A model generated the notes under the pieces. It was not told the origin of the DNA. It made no database searches and saw only the letters and a list, made by a program, of their open reading frames with translations. From the NCBI GenBank assembly GCA_024742665.1, contig JANSYA010000006.1, forward strand, positions 62,001 through 126,000: 64,000 bases of DNA. Reading direction: 5' to 3'. Shown piece by piece: positions 36,934-48,539 of this stretch. The position numbers and the translations under genes were made by a program. Numbering within the stretch: the first letter of the stretch is position 1; the number at the start of each line of letters is the position of its first letter. This DNA comes from a bacterium. Lineage in GTDB: Bacteria; Spirochaetota; Leptospiria; Leptospirales; Leptonemataceae.

Positions 36934-38529
36934 TTATGAACCGTTGATGCTCGGCGAGCTGAAGCTGTGCAGGCCGTGGACGGATCCCTGGGCCTGGGCA
37001 CTGACGGAGCGGCCTTCGAAGCGCACGCGGCCGGAATAGAGGCGTTCGTGCAGTTCGGAAATGCTGCGCACGCCCATGTCCTGGAAGCTGAGCTTCACGC
37101 CCTGCACCAGATACGGCACATAGTTGAACATCGAGCCTTTGTCGACGACCGCGCCGGTGACGCCCTGGGCTACCTTTACGTTCAGATCTTCCGAAAAGTA
37201 GCGCTTTTTGCCGCCGGCTTCCATCGCTTCCAGCGAGGCCATGCCGCGATAGCGTTTCAGGCGCGCGCCGTTTTCATAAAAATATTCACCGGGCGCTTCG
37301 TGGGTGCCGGCGAACATCGAACCCATCATCGTAACGCTGGCGCCGATCGCCAGGGCGTTGGCAATATCCCCGATATTCGAAATGCCGCCGTCGGCGATAA
37401 CCGGCACGCCGTACTGCCGCGCGAATTTCGCCGTCTGGTAAACGGCCGTCGCCTGGGCGCGGCCGACCGCCATCGTATCCTGAGTAATGCAGATTGAGCC
37501 GGGGCCCATGCCGATGCGCAGGCTGTCGGCGCCGGCGCGAATCAAATTGCGCGCCTGGTCCGTCGTTACGACGTTGCCGGCGACCACGTCGATTTCGGGA
37601 TGGGTCTGCTTCAGCCAGCGGATCATTTCCATTTGATAGCGGCTGTTGCCCTGGGCCGAGTCGATCACGACCGCGTCGACGCCGACGCGCGCCAGTTCGT
37701 CCACGCGATCCCGGGCTTCTTCCTGGGTAGAAACGGCGGCGCCGACGCGCAGGCGTTTGTACTGATCTTTCGAAGCGTGGGGAAAGTCTTTGTGTTTCTT
37801 TAAGTCGGAGCGACAGATCAGAGCGACCAGTTGACCGCGATCGTTAATGATCGGCAGCTTGCCTTTTTTCGAGCTCTTGAGAATCTGATTGGCGTCTTTG
37901 AGGCCGAGGCCTTCGCGAGCGGTAACGAGGTCCGCGAGCGGCGTCATCACGTCGCGCAGTTTGATCGAAAGATCTTTTTCAAAGTCGATGTCGCGATTGG
38001 TTACGATGCCGACCAGCTTCGATTCGCGGGTGCCGTCTTCGGTCAGGGGAATGCCGGAGAAGCCGTACTTCTCTTTGGTTTTATATAAATACTCGATGGT
38101 ATGATCCGGGCTGAGCACGATCGGATCGGTGATGAAGCCGTTTTTGAAACGCTTCACCTTTTCCACCTGGCGAACCTGCTCTTCCAGGCTGTTGTTATAA
38201 TGCACGACGCCCATGCCGCCGATCAGCGCCATCGAAATGGCCATCTGGGATTCGGTGACGGTGTCCATCGGCGAGGAAACCATCGGCCGCTGGATTATAA
38301 TATTGCGGCTGAAATGCGACTGCAGGTCGACTTCGGTGGAGTGGAAGTCGATGAAACCCGGCAGGACCAGATAGTCCCGGTAGGTCATACCGGTGTTGCC
38401 GCGCTCGAAAAGTTCTTCCCCCGAGCTACCGTCCATCATCTCGTCTTCCCGATCCGGCAGCGCCTCGTCTCCGGAATCCGGGCTGAGTCCCGAGTCTGCC
38501 TTCTTGTGCTGATCCGTGATAAGCGACAT
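36934..38529 (-). CDS. guaB: inosine-5'-monophosphate dehydrogenase
   Basis: A 531-residue enzyme that oxidises IMP to XMP with NAD, the committed step of GMP synthesis. The core begins at [18 protein letters not shown]. Two CBS domains follow (about 125-240; [31 protein letters not shown]). The active-site loop [23 protein letters not shown] has the catalytic Cys, and the flap [17 protein letters not shown] follows. The first ~50 residues are an acidic extension. The ATG at 38529 has GGGGGA upstream. This branch of the family resembles the longer eukaryotic type. Confidence 0.95.
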   Translation of the reverse strand: MSLITDQHKKADSGLSPDSGDEALPDREDEMMDGSSGEELFERGNTGMTYRDYLVLPGFIDFHSTEVDLQSHFSRNIIIQRPMVSSPMDTVTESQMAISMALIGGMGVVHYNNSLEEQVRQVEKVKRFKNGFITDPIVLSPDHTIEYLYKTKEKYGFSGIPLTEDGTRESKLVGIVTNRDIDFEKDLSIKLRDVMTPLADLVTAREGLGLKDANQILKSSKKGKLPIINDRGQLVALICRSDLKKHKDFPHASKDQYKRLRVGAAVSTQEEARDRVDELARVGVDAVVIDSAQGNSRYQMEMIRWLKQTHPEIDVVAGNVVTTDQARNLIRAGADSLRIGMGPGSICITQDTMAVGRAQATAVYQTAKFARQYGVPVIADGGISNIGDIANALAIGASVTMMGSMFAGTHEAPGEYFYENGARLKRYRGMASLEAMEAGGKKRYFSEDLNVKVAQGVTGAVVDKGSMFNYVPYLVQGVKLSFQDMGVRSISELHERLYSGRVRFEGRSVSAQAQGSVHGLHSFSSPSINGS

Positions 38530-38764
38530 ATCATCCCCCGCTGAGGGCAATTTCTGGCTCCGACGGCCCGTGCCCAGCCTTTTAAAAAGAGATTCGCCGG
38601 TGGCCATTCGGCAAGGCATTTAAACGAAAAAGACCGCCAGGTCTCGAATTTTACCGCAATCCGGGCCGCGACTGGTCTCATTCTCCTCGCCGTAGATCCG
38701 AAACCGGAGGCGGCGGTCGCGCTGATTTCCGGGGATGCGGCCTGGCGCGCTGGATGCCCTGGGC

Positions 38765-39130
38765 CTACACCAGATTGCGAACTTTTCCGACGAGCTGCAC
38801 GGGGTCGACGGGTTTCACCAGATAATCGACGGCTCCGAAATCCAGAGCTTCGGCGATGTCGTCGATCGAATCCCGCGCGGAGATCATCAGGATCTTACCG
38901 GTGTGGCCCCCCCGCTCTGCATGCGAGTAGATTCTTTTTAATGCGGCGAGACCGTCCATGCCGGGCAGGTTGATATCCAGCAGCATTAAATCCGGTTTCA
39001 GACTTTCGAAAAGCGACACGGCCTGAGACCCACGATCGCCGAAATGCACGGAATGATCTTCCGACTTCAAATATTTTCCGATCAGATTGGCCTGATCCTG
39101 ATCGTCTTCGATAATCAATATTACCGCCAT
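38765..39130 (-). CDS. stand-alone response regulator receiver domain (CheY-like)
   Basis: A 121-residue receiver domain with acidic pocket IIEDDQDQAN, phospho-Asp in LMLLDINLPGMDG, Ser of MISARDS and Lys of LVKPVDP. There is no output domain. It is separated from guaB by 235 nt. It could receive phosphate from the CHASE hybrid kinase or a chemotaxis kinase, but nothing in the sequence links it to one. The start at 39130 is the domain edge (MAVILIIED). Confidence 0.92.
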   Translation of the reverse strand: MAVILIIEDDQDQANLIGKYLKSEDHSVHFGDRGSQAVSLFESLKPDLMLLDINLPGMDGLAALKRIYSHAERGGHTGKILMISARDSIDDIAEALDFGAVDYLVKPVDPVQLVGKVRNLV

Positions 39131-39284
39131 AGGTCGTGCGTTGTCGCTTCGCACGCAATCTATGACAATCACATTTTAAATAGACGGCACGCGATCTCCG
39201 CAAAGCGGTTTCAACAGTATTTATATAACGCGCGATATTATAAATGGCGCTGACGATCGCAGTTCGCGTTTAAATCGCGCGCGC

Positions 39285-40559
39285 TTAGATCGCACGTTTC
39301 TTACGGAGCTCCGCCAGGGACGCGTCATCGAAGCCCGCTTCGCGCAGAACTTCGTCTGTATGCTGGCCGTGCTCCGGCGGCGGCGTGCGCATTTCGCACG
39401 GCGTATCTGAAAAACGAAAGGGCGATCCGATTTGCAGAACTTCTCCCAGGCGCGGATGCTGCACCGTCTGAATCATGCCGCGTTCTCTTAACTGCGGATC
39501 TTCGAATGCTTCGGCGATATCGTTCACCGGGGCCAGACAGGTTTCAGGATTCAAAAAGAGTTCGCGCCAATCGTCGCGATCGCGGCTTAGAAAAATCTCT
39601 TCGATTTGCGGTTTGATCGCGGCGAGTCCCGCTGCTGTCATTTCAACTCCGTCCAGAATGTCTTCGCGGTCCACCTGACGCAAAAAGCCGCGAAAGAAAC
39701 GCTCCTCTAAAGCGCCGAGAATTACGTAGCGTCCGTCCTTGCAGCGATACACGTTATAGTTCGGCAGGCCGCCGCTCAGATCCATCTTACCGCGCTCCGG
39801 GCTCTGGCCGCTCGCGACGTACTCGCCCGCGTGCAGCGATAGAAAGCTGAAGGCGCCGTCCATCATACTGATGTCCAGAAACTGACCGCGGCCGGTTTTT
39901 TCCCGGGAGTACAGCGCGGCCAGAATCGAACCCACCGCGGCCAGGGTGCCTCCGCCGATGTCCGCCACCTGAAAGCCAGGAATCACGGGAGCGCCGTCGG
40001 CCAGGCCGGTAATGCCCAGCAGTCCCGAATAGCCGATATAATTGCCGTCGTGGCCGGCGAGTTTTTCGTACGGGCCGCTCGCTCCGTAGCCCGAAATGGC
40101 GCAGTAGATCAATCGCGGAAATTTCGTCTTCAACTGCTCGTAGCCGATGCCCATCGCGTCAAGCGTGCCCGGGCGAAAGCCTTCGAGTAGCACGTCCGCG
40201 TCTTCCAGTAATTTCATCAGCACTTCGCGGCCTTCGGGTCGCTTGATGTTGATCGTAATCGCCCGCTTGTTGCGATTCACCATCAGGTACAGACCGCTTT
40301 CGCTTTCGGCGCCGCCGTCCGGATCTTTCGCGTCGATGTTTTGTTTTCCGTCCGGTCCCAGGCGCGTGCCCATCATGCGAGTTAAATCGGGCATGCGCGG
40401 ATTTTCGATTTTGATTACGTCGGCGCCCATATCGCCCAGATACATCGAGCACAGGGGCCCCGGCAGCAATAACGACAGATCCACGACTCGCACCCCCGCC
40501 AGGGGGCCGCCTTTGTTTTCACCGGTCGCCTCGGGATGATTTGTTGCTTGATTCGCCAT
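39285..40559 (-). CDS. CaiB/BaiF family CoA-transferase (alpha-methylacyl-CoA racemase type)
   Basis: A 424-residue class III CoA-transferase family enzyme. LAGVRVVDLSLLLPGPLCSMYLGDMGADVIKIENP is the N-terminal signature. LAGHDGNYIGYSGLLG carries the Asp of the active site in the racemase-like arrangement. MDGAFSFLSLHAGEYVASG and the C-terminal helical swap follow. The choice between racemase and CoA-transferase cannot be settled by eye. The length exceeds racemases (~360) because of a ~20-residue insert near position 70 (DGKQNIDAKDPDGGAESE). Confidence 0.9.
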   Translation of the reverse strand: MANQATNHPEATGENKGGPLAGVRVVDLSLLLPGPLCSMYLGDMGADVIKIENPRMPDLTRMMGTRLGPDGKQNIDAKDPDGGAESESGLYLMVNRNKRAITINIKRPEGREVLMKLLEDADVLLEGFRPGTLDAMGIGYEQLKTKFPRLIYCAISGYGASGPYEKLAGHDGNYIGYSGLLGITGLADGAPVIPGFQVADIGGGTLAAVGSILAALYSREKTGRGQFLDISMMDGAFSFLSLHAGEYVASGQSPERGKMDLSGGLPNYNVYRCKDGRYVILGALEERFFRGFLRQVDREDILDGVEMTAAGLAAIKPQIEEIFLSRDRDDWRELFLNPETCLAPVNDIAEAFEDPQLRERGMIQTVQHPRLGEVLQIGSPFRFSDTPCEMRTPPPEHGQHTDEVLREAGFDDASLAELRKKRAI

Positions 40560-40926
40560 GATCTTCTCAAAACCTCTTCAGATCGCACGCATGTACGAGC
40601 TGCGGATCATTCCGCGGCGAACAGGATTCGCGTCAAGTGACTGCGTGAGTCGCGGGCGCTTAATTGGAACTCAAACATTTTGGTCGATTACTACGAAAGG
40701 CTGCACCTGCGGAAGCCGGCCGCGATTTGCTGCGCGACGGCACCCGGGTATTGGACGTGGCGATCGAAAAACGCGTCGTGATGCGCAATGCGACGATCGT
40801 CCAGGGCGTGCGAGCGCGCACGACAATGCGCGGCAATCCCGGCTATATTCCGAAACGAAATCGAATTCCAACCGAATCGGAAAATCAATCCGGCAAAGCC
40901 GGCGAAACTCAATCAAGGAGACATAC
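40560..40926. other. intergenic region
   Basis: It holds divergent control sequence for the CoA-transferase and the effector-binding protein. I see no supported gene, repeat or clear promoter. Short open frames here are not conserved-looking. Confidence 0.4.
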
Positions 40927-41415
40927 ATGTCAGAACAACGCCCAGAATCATACGTCGTAGGAATTTCCGCGATGACTACCAACGCCGAGGAGATGAGCGG
41001 CGGCGAAAGCGCCCGGATACCAGGTCTATGGCAGCGTTTCTTCGCCGAGAATATCGCGACGCAAATTCCGAATCGCCTGAGCGGCCCGGACGCGCCGTAT
41101 ATTGCGGTTTTGTATACGGATATGGAGAGCGACGAAACCGGCCCCTATCGCATCGTTATCGGCGCGCTCGTGAATGACCTCAGTCAGATTCCCGAAGGGA
41201 TGACCGGCCATACAGTACCCGCCGGCGAATTCGAACGCATAACGACGCCTCGCGGCCCCATCGTTCCGATCACGATCGAAACCTGGCAAAAGATCTGGGG
41301 CGACGCCGAATTAAAGCAGCGCCGCAGCTATACGGGCGACCTGGAATTGTACGACGAGCGCAGCCGGAATCCGGAAGACGCACAGCTCGATATACTGATC
41401 GGCGTTAGAAGTTAG
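40927..41415 (+). CDS. GyrI-like/effector-binding domain protein
   Basis: A 162-residue protein resembling the AraC/MerR effector-binding (GyrI-like, SOUL/BEN-type) fold. It opens with SYVVGISAMTTNAEE, contains IPGLWQRFFAENIATQIPNR and YIAVLYTDMESDETGPYRIVIGALV, and ends with YTGDLELYDERSRNPEDAQLDILIGV. There is no DNA-binding domain, as in YdeE-type stand-alone members, which bind small molecules. The ATG at 40927 has AAGGAGA nine bases upstream. It converges on the nuclease-like gene 10 nt away. Confidence 0.85.
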   Translation: MSEQRPESYVVGISAMTTNAEEMSGGESARIPGLWQRFFAENIATQIPNRLSGPDAPYIAVLYTDMESDETGPYRIVIGALVNDLSQIPEGMTGHTVPAGEFERITTPRGPIVPITIETWQKIWGDAELKQRRSYTGDLELYDERSRNPEDAQLDILIGVRS

Positions 41416-41425
41416 CGAGCGCGAC

Positions 41426-42244
41426 TCAGGAGATGCGATCGACCCACTCACGAAAGGCTTTCCACTTCATGGTTTCGAAGTATTCGTGCATGGCGTGTAG
41501 ATCGAGCTGCCCCCGGGGCGGCGTATACAGCTCTCGCGTCCGCGGCGTAAAACTGAGACCTTCCCCGACCCGGCCGACTTCCAGATGGATCAGGCCGACC
41601 TGGTGGCGCTCGAAATCTTCGCGCTTGTTCTCGAAGAGCTCCGGCTCCAGATAATTCGTTACGATGTACTTGCGATGGGCCCAGGAGGAATTGCCCACGC
41701 ACTCAAAGATCGTATCGCGATAGCTGGAGACCGTCAGCTTCTTTTTGACTTCGTAGCTGTAGAGCTCCAGCTCGCCGGCACCGGTACGGTTCGCCAGGTT
41801 CTTCAGAGCCGCGCTCACCCCGGTCAGATTGCGATACGCGACGATGTCGGGAAATTTGTATTTGTTTTCGTTTTTCTTGCCCCGACCGCCTGGATTGCCG
41901 GGGGCCTGAATGGCGGTCGCGTGAATGCCGCGGTGGCTCAGCCAGTCGATCAGCGGGCCGTCCAGATCCCGCTCTTTGCCGACAAGCGCCTGCTCCGGAT
42001 GCGCGAAACGATAGAGCTTTAAGTCACCCTCAACTTCAATTAGTATTTTCGCGTCACTGCCGTCCGCCAGGCGTTCCAGTTCGCGTTCAGCCCGGGCTTC
42101 GTCCACGTCCCGGGCGAGAATGCCCTTCTCCGTCGCGCGACGGATGATGGCGTGGGCCGTAATCGCGCCGGGCGTATTCGCCAGAATATTTTCCGCGATT
42201 TGAAGCGTCAGATTTCTGGCCGGCTTTTTTCCCGATTTGCTCAT
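41426..42244 (-). CDS. winged-helix (HARE-type) protein with PD-(D/E)XK-like nuclease domain
   Basis: A 272-residue protein. Residues 11-80 look like a HARE-HTH winged helix (LTLQIAENILANTPGAITAHAIIRRATEKGI). Residues 85-235 look like a restriction-endonuclease fold: WLSHRGIHATAI, KFPDIVAY with Asp133, YSYEVKKKL with Glu165 and Lys167, and ECVGNSSWAHRKYIV. The D...E-X-K spacing fits PD-(D/E)XK nucleases of the HrgA/COG2958-like group. It is the last gene of a three-gene unit with a ParA ATPase. The gap to the previous gene is six bases. Nuclease activity and target are inferred. Confidence 0.75.
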   Translation of the reverse strand: MSKSGKKPARNLTLQIAENILANTPGAITAHAIIRRATEKGILARDVDEARAERELERLADGSDAKILIEVEGDLKLYRFAHPEQALVGKERDLDGPLIDWLSHRGIHATAIQAPGNPGGRGKKNENKYKFPDIVAYRNLTGVSAALKNLANRTGAGELELYSYEVKKKLTVSSYRDTIFECVGNSSWAHRKYIVTNYLEPELFENKREDFERHQVGLIHLEVGRVGEGLSFTPRTRELYTPPRGQLDLHAMHEYFETMKWKAFREWVDRIS

Positions 42245-42250
42245 GCCCGC

Positions 42251-42799
42251 CTATCGCTTGCGATCCAGAATCGTATCCAGGCGCTGCTTTTTCAGGGCGT
42301 CGAGCCACTGTCGATTTCGCAGCGCCGAAGAGCTGAGATTCAGAGCGGAACGCCGGCCGGCATTTAAGGCGGTCAGTCCGGCGTACTTGCTGAGCTCTTT
42401 GCGCTGCCCCGTTGAAAGCGCCCGGAGTTCGTTCAGGGCTTCGACTTCGGTGTATTCACGAATCCGCCGGAGCTTCGCTTCCAGGCCTTCGATCGCCGGA
42501 CCTTCGCGCTCCCAGATTTTTTCCAGCTTCGCGAGATGGTTCGCGTAGACTTCGGGGGAGTCGCTTTTTTTCGGCGGCTTCATCGAATGCTTTTTTAAGA
42601 TCACCGGAAAGAAATTCCGGGCCCTCGGCGGCAGGCGATTCCAGAAAGCGTCGATCTTTAGCTGCAGACGCGTGCGACGAATCTTGCTGATATTCTTCCG
42701 TAGAATTTTATCCAGCTGACTTAGATCGCTTGCACCGAGCACGTCCAGAGGCAGCTCCGAGAGTTCTTCGATCAGCTTTCCAACAGTCTTTGTATTCAT
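42251..42799 (-). CDS. helical protein of unknown function in the ParA cassette
   Basis: A 182-residue soluble, basic, mainly helical protein (KLIEELSELPLDVLGASDLSQLDKILRKNISKIRRTRLQLKI). A Lys/Pro-rich hinge near residue 75 (KHSMKPPKKSDSPE) and a coiled-coil-like stretch (LAKLEKIWEREGPAIEGLEAKLRRI) follow. I recognise no family. It takes the place a ParB-like partner would have, but has no ParB motif. The ATG at 42799 is chosen because AAGGTGG precedes it. Confidence 0.7.
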   Translation of the reverse strand: MNTKTVGKLIEELSELPLDVLGASDLSQLDKILRKNISKIRRTRLQLKIDAFWNRLPPRARNFFPVILKKHSMKPPKKSDSPEVYANHLAKLEKIWEREGPAIEGLEAKLRRIREYTEVEALNELRALSTGQRKELSKYAGLTALNAGRRSALNLSSSALRNRQWLDALKKQRLDTILDRKR

Positions 42800-42852
42800 T
42801 TCGACCACCTTCGATTCGCCGGAAGCTCACGCCGCCCGCCGAATCACATAGC

Positions 42853-43788
42853 TTACCAGCCGCTAATCAGCTCCACCATTGTTTCCAGCTGTGATCGGGC
42901 GGGATCCCCCGGACTCAGATCCACAATCGGACGGCAATCCTCAACGAGATTCGCCACCGGTCCGGAGCGACGCAGCCCGTCCCAGAGCTCGCAGCCCTTC
43001 AGAACTTTTTTCAAACGGTCTTCAGTTTTCCAGTCTTCATAAAGCGAATTGGCCAGGCGAGCTTTATGATCGTTAAAAACGCTCAGGCGATTGTCCCAGA
43101 GTGTCGGCACAATCGCGCGGACGGATTTCGACGTTTGTTGAAAGCGCTGGAAGTGTTCGACCAGAGTATGGATCAAACGCGCCAGGCCGCCGCTGGACAA
43201 CCAATCGGGGATTACCGGCACCAGAATATTTTCCGCGGTAAAGAGCGCGTTTTGCACCAGGTGATGATTGCCAGGCGGGCAGTCCAGGATGATATAGTCG
43301 AAAGACTCCCGGGCCCAGGCCGAAACTTCGTGCAGCAGTTCGAAGGGCATAATTTCGCGGGGCATCCCCGTCAGGGCGATCCCCCGGCGGCCTTCAGCGG
43401 CCAGGCGATCCTCCATCTGCCAGAGGTCGTGGTGTGAAGGCAACAGAAACAGATTCGTCCAGTGGGATCGGCGGTCGCCGCTCCAGAACAGCAGCGCGTC
43501 TTCGCCGCCGACCAGATCATCCGCCGTAATCGGTTGAAATCCCCGGGAGAGATTGCGCTCCAGCACGCCGAATAAACTCTTCGCCGAGTTCGGATACAGC
43601 TGCGATCGCCAGTTTTCCCGGCCGGCCATATAGGCCGAAGCGTTCGCCTGGGAATCAAGATCCATCAGGAGGACGCGACCGCCGCCCTTTTGCAAACGAT
43701 TCGCGAGGGCCGTGGCCAGGTTTACGGCCAGGACTGTCTTACCGACGCCGCCTTTGAAATTACAGATTGCGATCGATTTTGCGGGCAT
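42853..43788 (-). CDS. ParA/Soj-family ATPase
   Basis: A 311-residue deviant Walker ATPase. The Walker A is NFKGGVGKT (10-18) with both signature lysines. RVLLMDLDSQANASAYM is the switch region, and FDYIILDCPPGNHHLVQNALFTAENILVPVIPDWLSSGGL is the Walker B and following helix. The C-terminal half (VEHFQRFQQTSKSVRAIVPTLWDNR) is unlike Soj and MinD in detail. It is the first gene of a three-gene unit, and no parB or parS-like site is visible. Chromosomal ParA normally pairs with ParB near the origin, so this copy probably serves a different, accessory job. Confidence 0.92.
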   Translation of the reverse strand: MPAKSIAICNFKGGVGKTVLAVNLATALANRLQKGGGRVLLMDLDSQANASAYMAGRENWRSQLYPNSAKSLFGVLERNLSRGFQPITADDLVGGEDALLFWSGDRRSHWTNLFLLPSHHDLWQMEDRLAAEGRRGIALTGMPREIMPFELLHEVSAWARESFDYIILDCPPGNHHLVQNALFTAENILVPVIPDWLSSGGLARLIHTLVEHFQRFQQTSKSVRAIVPTLWDNRLSVFNDHKARLANSLYEDWKTEDRLKKVLKGCELWDGLRRSGPVANLVEDCRPIVDLSPGDPARSQLETMVELISGW

Positions 43789-43953
43789 ACAGAAGCGGGC
43801 TAAAGATCGCCCGGAGCAAAGTTAGTTTGCGCCGATCCAGCCTGTCCATCAAAATATCAGTCGATCTCGTCGGGAAGCATCGCCGCCCGCGGCTTCGCAC
43901 CAGGCTCTCTCCGGACGCGCTCGCCGTCGAAGGGCCTGATTTTCGCCGCTGGC

Positions 43954-44619
43954 TCAGCCCTTGCGCCGCAAAACGTATGCGACTTCGCTGACGGACTGCA
44001 CGCCGCCTTCGGTAAAACGCGGATTCAGCGGCGGCTGGGCCTCGCGCACGCGCTCTTCGATCGTAAAGTGTTTCGCATACAGGCCGTGCACAATATCAGG
44101 CGCGATACTGAAAGGAGGACCGCCGACCTTCGATTGGTCGTACTCGAAAGTCACGAGAAACATCAGGGCGCCGGGAGCCGCCAGCGACGTAACGTGGCGG
44201 GCGTACGTTTCGCGGGTGTCATCCGATAAGGCCACGAGGGCGGCGCGATCGTAGATGAAATTCACCGGCCCGAGATCGGCGATCTCGGCGCCAGGACTCA
44301 AAAAATCCCGGCAATACATTTCGACGTTGCCGGAAACGAAGCGGCCGTCGCCCTGATCCTCGTACTCCAGAGCGTTTTCAGTAAAAAACTCGCGCACAGC
44401 CTGCTCGATGAATTCCACTCCCAGCACGGCCCCTTCAGAACCGCGGGCGAGCTGCGCCAGATACATTAGGTCGAGGCTCTTCCCGCACAGCGGAACCAAC
44501 ACGCGATCGTCCGGACGCACGAGCTCCGGCGCGTGCTCGCGCAGCATGGGATGCACGTCGCTCTGATGAAAGGCAGTGCGACCCGTTTCCCATCGTTCTT
44601 GCCAGAAATTTTGTTTCAT
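43954..44619 (-). CDS. tpm: thiopurine S-methyltransferase family protein
   Basis: A 221-residue SAM-dependent methyltransferase. NFWQERWETGRTAFHQSDVHPML, VLVPLCGKSLDLMYLAQ and VLGVEFIEQAVREFF are the TPMT signature, and VNFIYDRAALVALSDDTRETYARHV follows. Bacterial members methylate thiopurines, selenium or tellurium compounds. It starts at 44619 (MKQNFW), the usual family start. A start nine residues upstream is possible. It is divergent from the GDSL hydrolase. Confidence 0.93.
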   Translation of the reverse strand: MKQNFWQERWETGRTAFHQSDVHPMLREHAPELVRPDDRVLVPLCGKSLDLMYLAQLARGSEGAVLGVEFIEQAVREFFTENALEYEDQGDGRFVSGNVEMYCRDFLSPGAEIADLGPVNFIYDRAALVALSDDTRETYARHVTSLAAPGALMFLVTFEYDQSKVGGPPFSIAPDIVHGLYAKHFTIEERVREAQPPLNPRFTEGGVQSVSEVAYVLRRKG

Positions 44620-44692
44620 AAAATATGTTCCAGTAGGCCCCTGCATTCCCGCGGGCCGTCTGCATTATAGTAATCAAAAACAGGACGCAAAG

Positions 44693-45331
44693 ATGATTTT
44701 ATTTCTCGGCGATAGCCTCACAGAAGGCTACCGTCTCGCGCCAGGGCTGGCCTTTCCCGGACGAATCGCGGAAAAACTGGCGGCCGAGGGCCGGCCCCGG
44801 CGAGTGATCAACGCGGGAGTCGCCGGCCACACGACGGGCGACGCCCTGCGGCGACTGCCGCTGCTGCTGGGAGAACGCAAAGACGCGGACAAGATCAGCG
44901 GCGGGCGCGATCAGCGACCGGACGATGCGATCACCGACCTGGTGATCGAGCTGGGCGTCAACGATCTGCTGCAGCGGGTGCCCGTAGAAACGGTTCGCGC
45001 AAACTTAAGCGCGATCGTGCACGCGGCCCGCGCGGCCTTCCCGGAGATACGCATCTTCTTATTTCGCGTGCCGGCCCTGACTCTGCGCTTCGAATTCGCG
45101 GCGGACGGCCAGGACGCGCTGCAATCGGACGAACCCGACGCCTACGCCAGGAGTTTCGCCGATCTCTTTGCGACAATCGCCGCGAAAGAAAATCTGATCT
45201 TGCTGCCCTTTTTACTCGAAGGCGTGCTGCTGCGCCCCGATTACAACCAGGCGGATTTGATTCACCCCAATCCGCGCGGCCAGGAGCTGGTCGTCGAAAA
45301 CGTATGGCGCTCGCTCAAAGATTATTTTTGA
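44693..45331 (+). CDS. SGNH/GDSL hydrolase (TesA-like esterase)
   Basis: A 212-residue hydrolase. Block I is ILFLGDSLTEGY with nucleophile Ser8, block III LGVNDLL has the oxyanion Asn, and block V DLIHPNPRG has the catalytic Asp and His. The fold is that of thioesterase I/arylesterase. There is no signal peptide, so it may be cytoplasmic, unlike E. coli TesA. AGGA lies eight bases before the ATG. Its last 10 bases overlap the convergent lpxK gene. Confidence 0.9.
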   Translation: MILFLGDSLTEGYRLAPGLAFPGRIAEKLAAEGRPRRVINAGVAGHTTGDALRRLPLLLGERKDADKISGGRDQRPDDAITDLVIELGVNDLLQRVPVETVRANLSAIVHAARAAFPEIRIFLFRVPALTLRFEFAADGQDALQSDEPDAYARSFADLFATIAAKENLILLPFLLEGVLLRPDYNQADLIHPNPRGQELVVENVWRSLKDYF

Positions 45332-46461
45332 TCCGCGGGCAGCACCGGCCCCAGAACGCGTTCGAAGAATTCGGATCCACGGCCGTCCAGAACTTCGAAC
45401 TCGATTTCCAGCACGTGAATGCGTTGCCTGTACTCCTGGTCGAGATCCGGGAGCGCTTCCAGACGCGCGAAGTCTTTGGCACTGGTTACGAAATGAATGT
45501 CGGAATGGCCGGCCTGCTCCGCGGCGCGAAACAGAGTTTGAATATCGGCGGTCGTATAAGCGTGATGATCGCGAAAGGCGCGGGTGAAAGCCGGCTGGAT
45601 TTCATTCGGCGGCGTGGCCAGACTTTGAAAAAAACCTTCGGGATTGCCCAGGCCACAAAAGGCGCCGATCGCAGCGGGCTCGGATTTATTTACGGCATCG
45701 TTCGCATCGTTCGCATCGTTCGCGGCGTTCGTATCGCAGGAGGCAGACGGCAGGTCCGTAAGCTTCGCCGGCCGGTGGCGACCGCGAAAGACCGGGACCT
45801 CCGGCGCGACTTCCGCGACCAGTGCTTCGAGTTCGGCCACCGCCGGGGGAGACGCGAGATCGACCCGGGTAAGCAATATCGTGTCGGCTTGCCTGAGAGC
45901 CGCGGGCGGATCCCGAAAGCGACCGCCGGGAAAGACGCGCATTTCATGTACGGGTACGAGCGAGTCCAGCAGCACCAGTTCGTGATCGCGACCGACCAGC
46001 GGATTCTGAAAGGCATCGTCCAGTAGAACGACGCGCGCATCCCCGGCGAATTCCCGGATCGCGCCGACGCGATCACGGCCCACCGCGACTCGCAGTCCAG
46101 GCGAACGCGCGAACAACATCGCTTCGTCCCCGGCGACGTCGACCGTCGTCAGCCGTCGCTCACCATCCGAAACCAGCAGTCCGCCGGCGACGCCCGACGC
46201 CTGCGCCGAAGGTTTCGCCGACCGCGCCGCCGATCCGCCGTAGCCGCGCAGGACAGCCAGCGCCGGGATTTCGCGTTCGCGTAAATATTTCGCCAGGGCC
46301 AGCGCGACGGGCGTCTTGCCCGTGCCGCCGGCGGAAAGATTGCCGACGGATACGACGTAGAGCTCTTCGAATACGGTTTGGTCGGCCAGGCGACGGCGAT
46401 AGACTCGACGATGCACCCGGAGATACAGCCCTTCCAGAATGCGTAGAAAGAAATTCAGCAT
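45322..46461 (-). CDS. lpxK: tetraacyldisaccharide 4'-kinase
   Basis: A 379-residue inner-membrane kinase that phosphorylates the 4' position of the lipid A disaccharide. An N-terminal hydrophobic helix precedes the P-loop SVGNLSAGGTGKTP (38-51). VLRGYGG, the Walker B-like VVLLDDAFQN, and MRVFPGGRFRDPPAALRQADTILLTRVD are family motifs. An insert carries a triple Asn-Asp-Ala repeat. It is the last gene of bamA-msbA-lpxK. The order fits lipid A being made and then flipped by MsbA. Confidence 0.95.
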   Translation of the reverse strand: MLNFFLRILEGLYLRVHRRVYRRRLADQTVFEELYVVSVGNLSAGGTGKTPVALALAKYLREREIPALAVLRGYGGSAARSAKPSAQASGVAGGLLVSDGERRLTTVDVAGDEAMLFARSPGLRVAVGRDRVGAIREFAGDARVVLLDDAFQNPLVGRDHELVLLDSLVPVHEMRVFPGGRFRDPPAALRQADTILLTRVDLASPPAVAELEALVAEVAPEVPVFRGRHRPAKLTDLPSASCDTNAANDANDANDAVNKSEPAAIGAFCGLGNPEGFFQSLATPPNEIQPAFTRAFRDHHAYTTADIQTLFRAAEQAGHSDIHFVTSAKDFARLEALPDLDQEYRQRIHVLEIEFEVLDGRGSEFFERVLGPVLPADQK

Positions 46462-46487
46462 ATGCGCGCGTCCCGGCGCGGCCGTCC

Positions 46488-48538
<2,051 letters not shown>

Positions 48539-48539
<1 letters not shown>

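Noticed and set aside
40664..40960. 99-codon plus-strand frame upstream of the effector-binding protein
   Set aside because: No ribosome site or motif and overlaps the well-supported start at 40927 in another frame.
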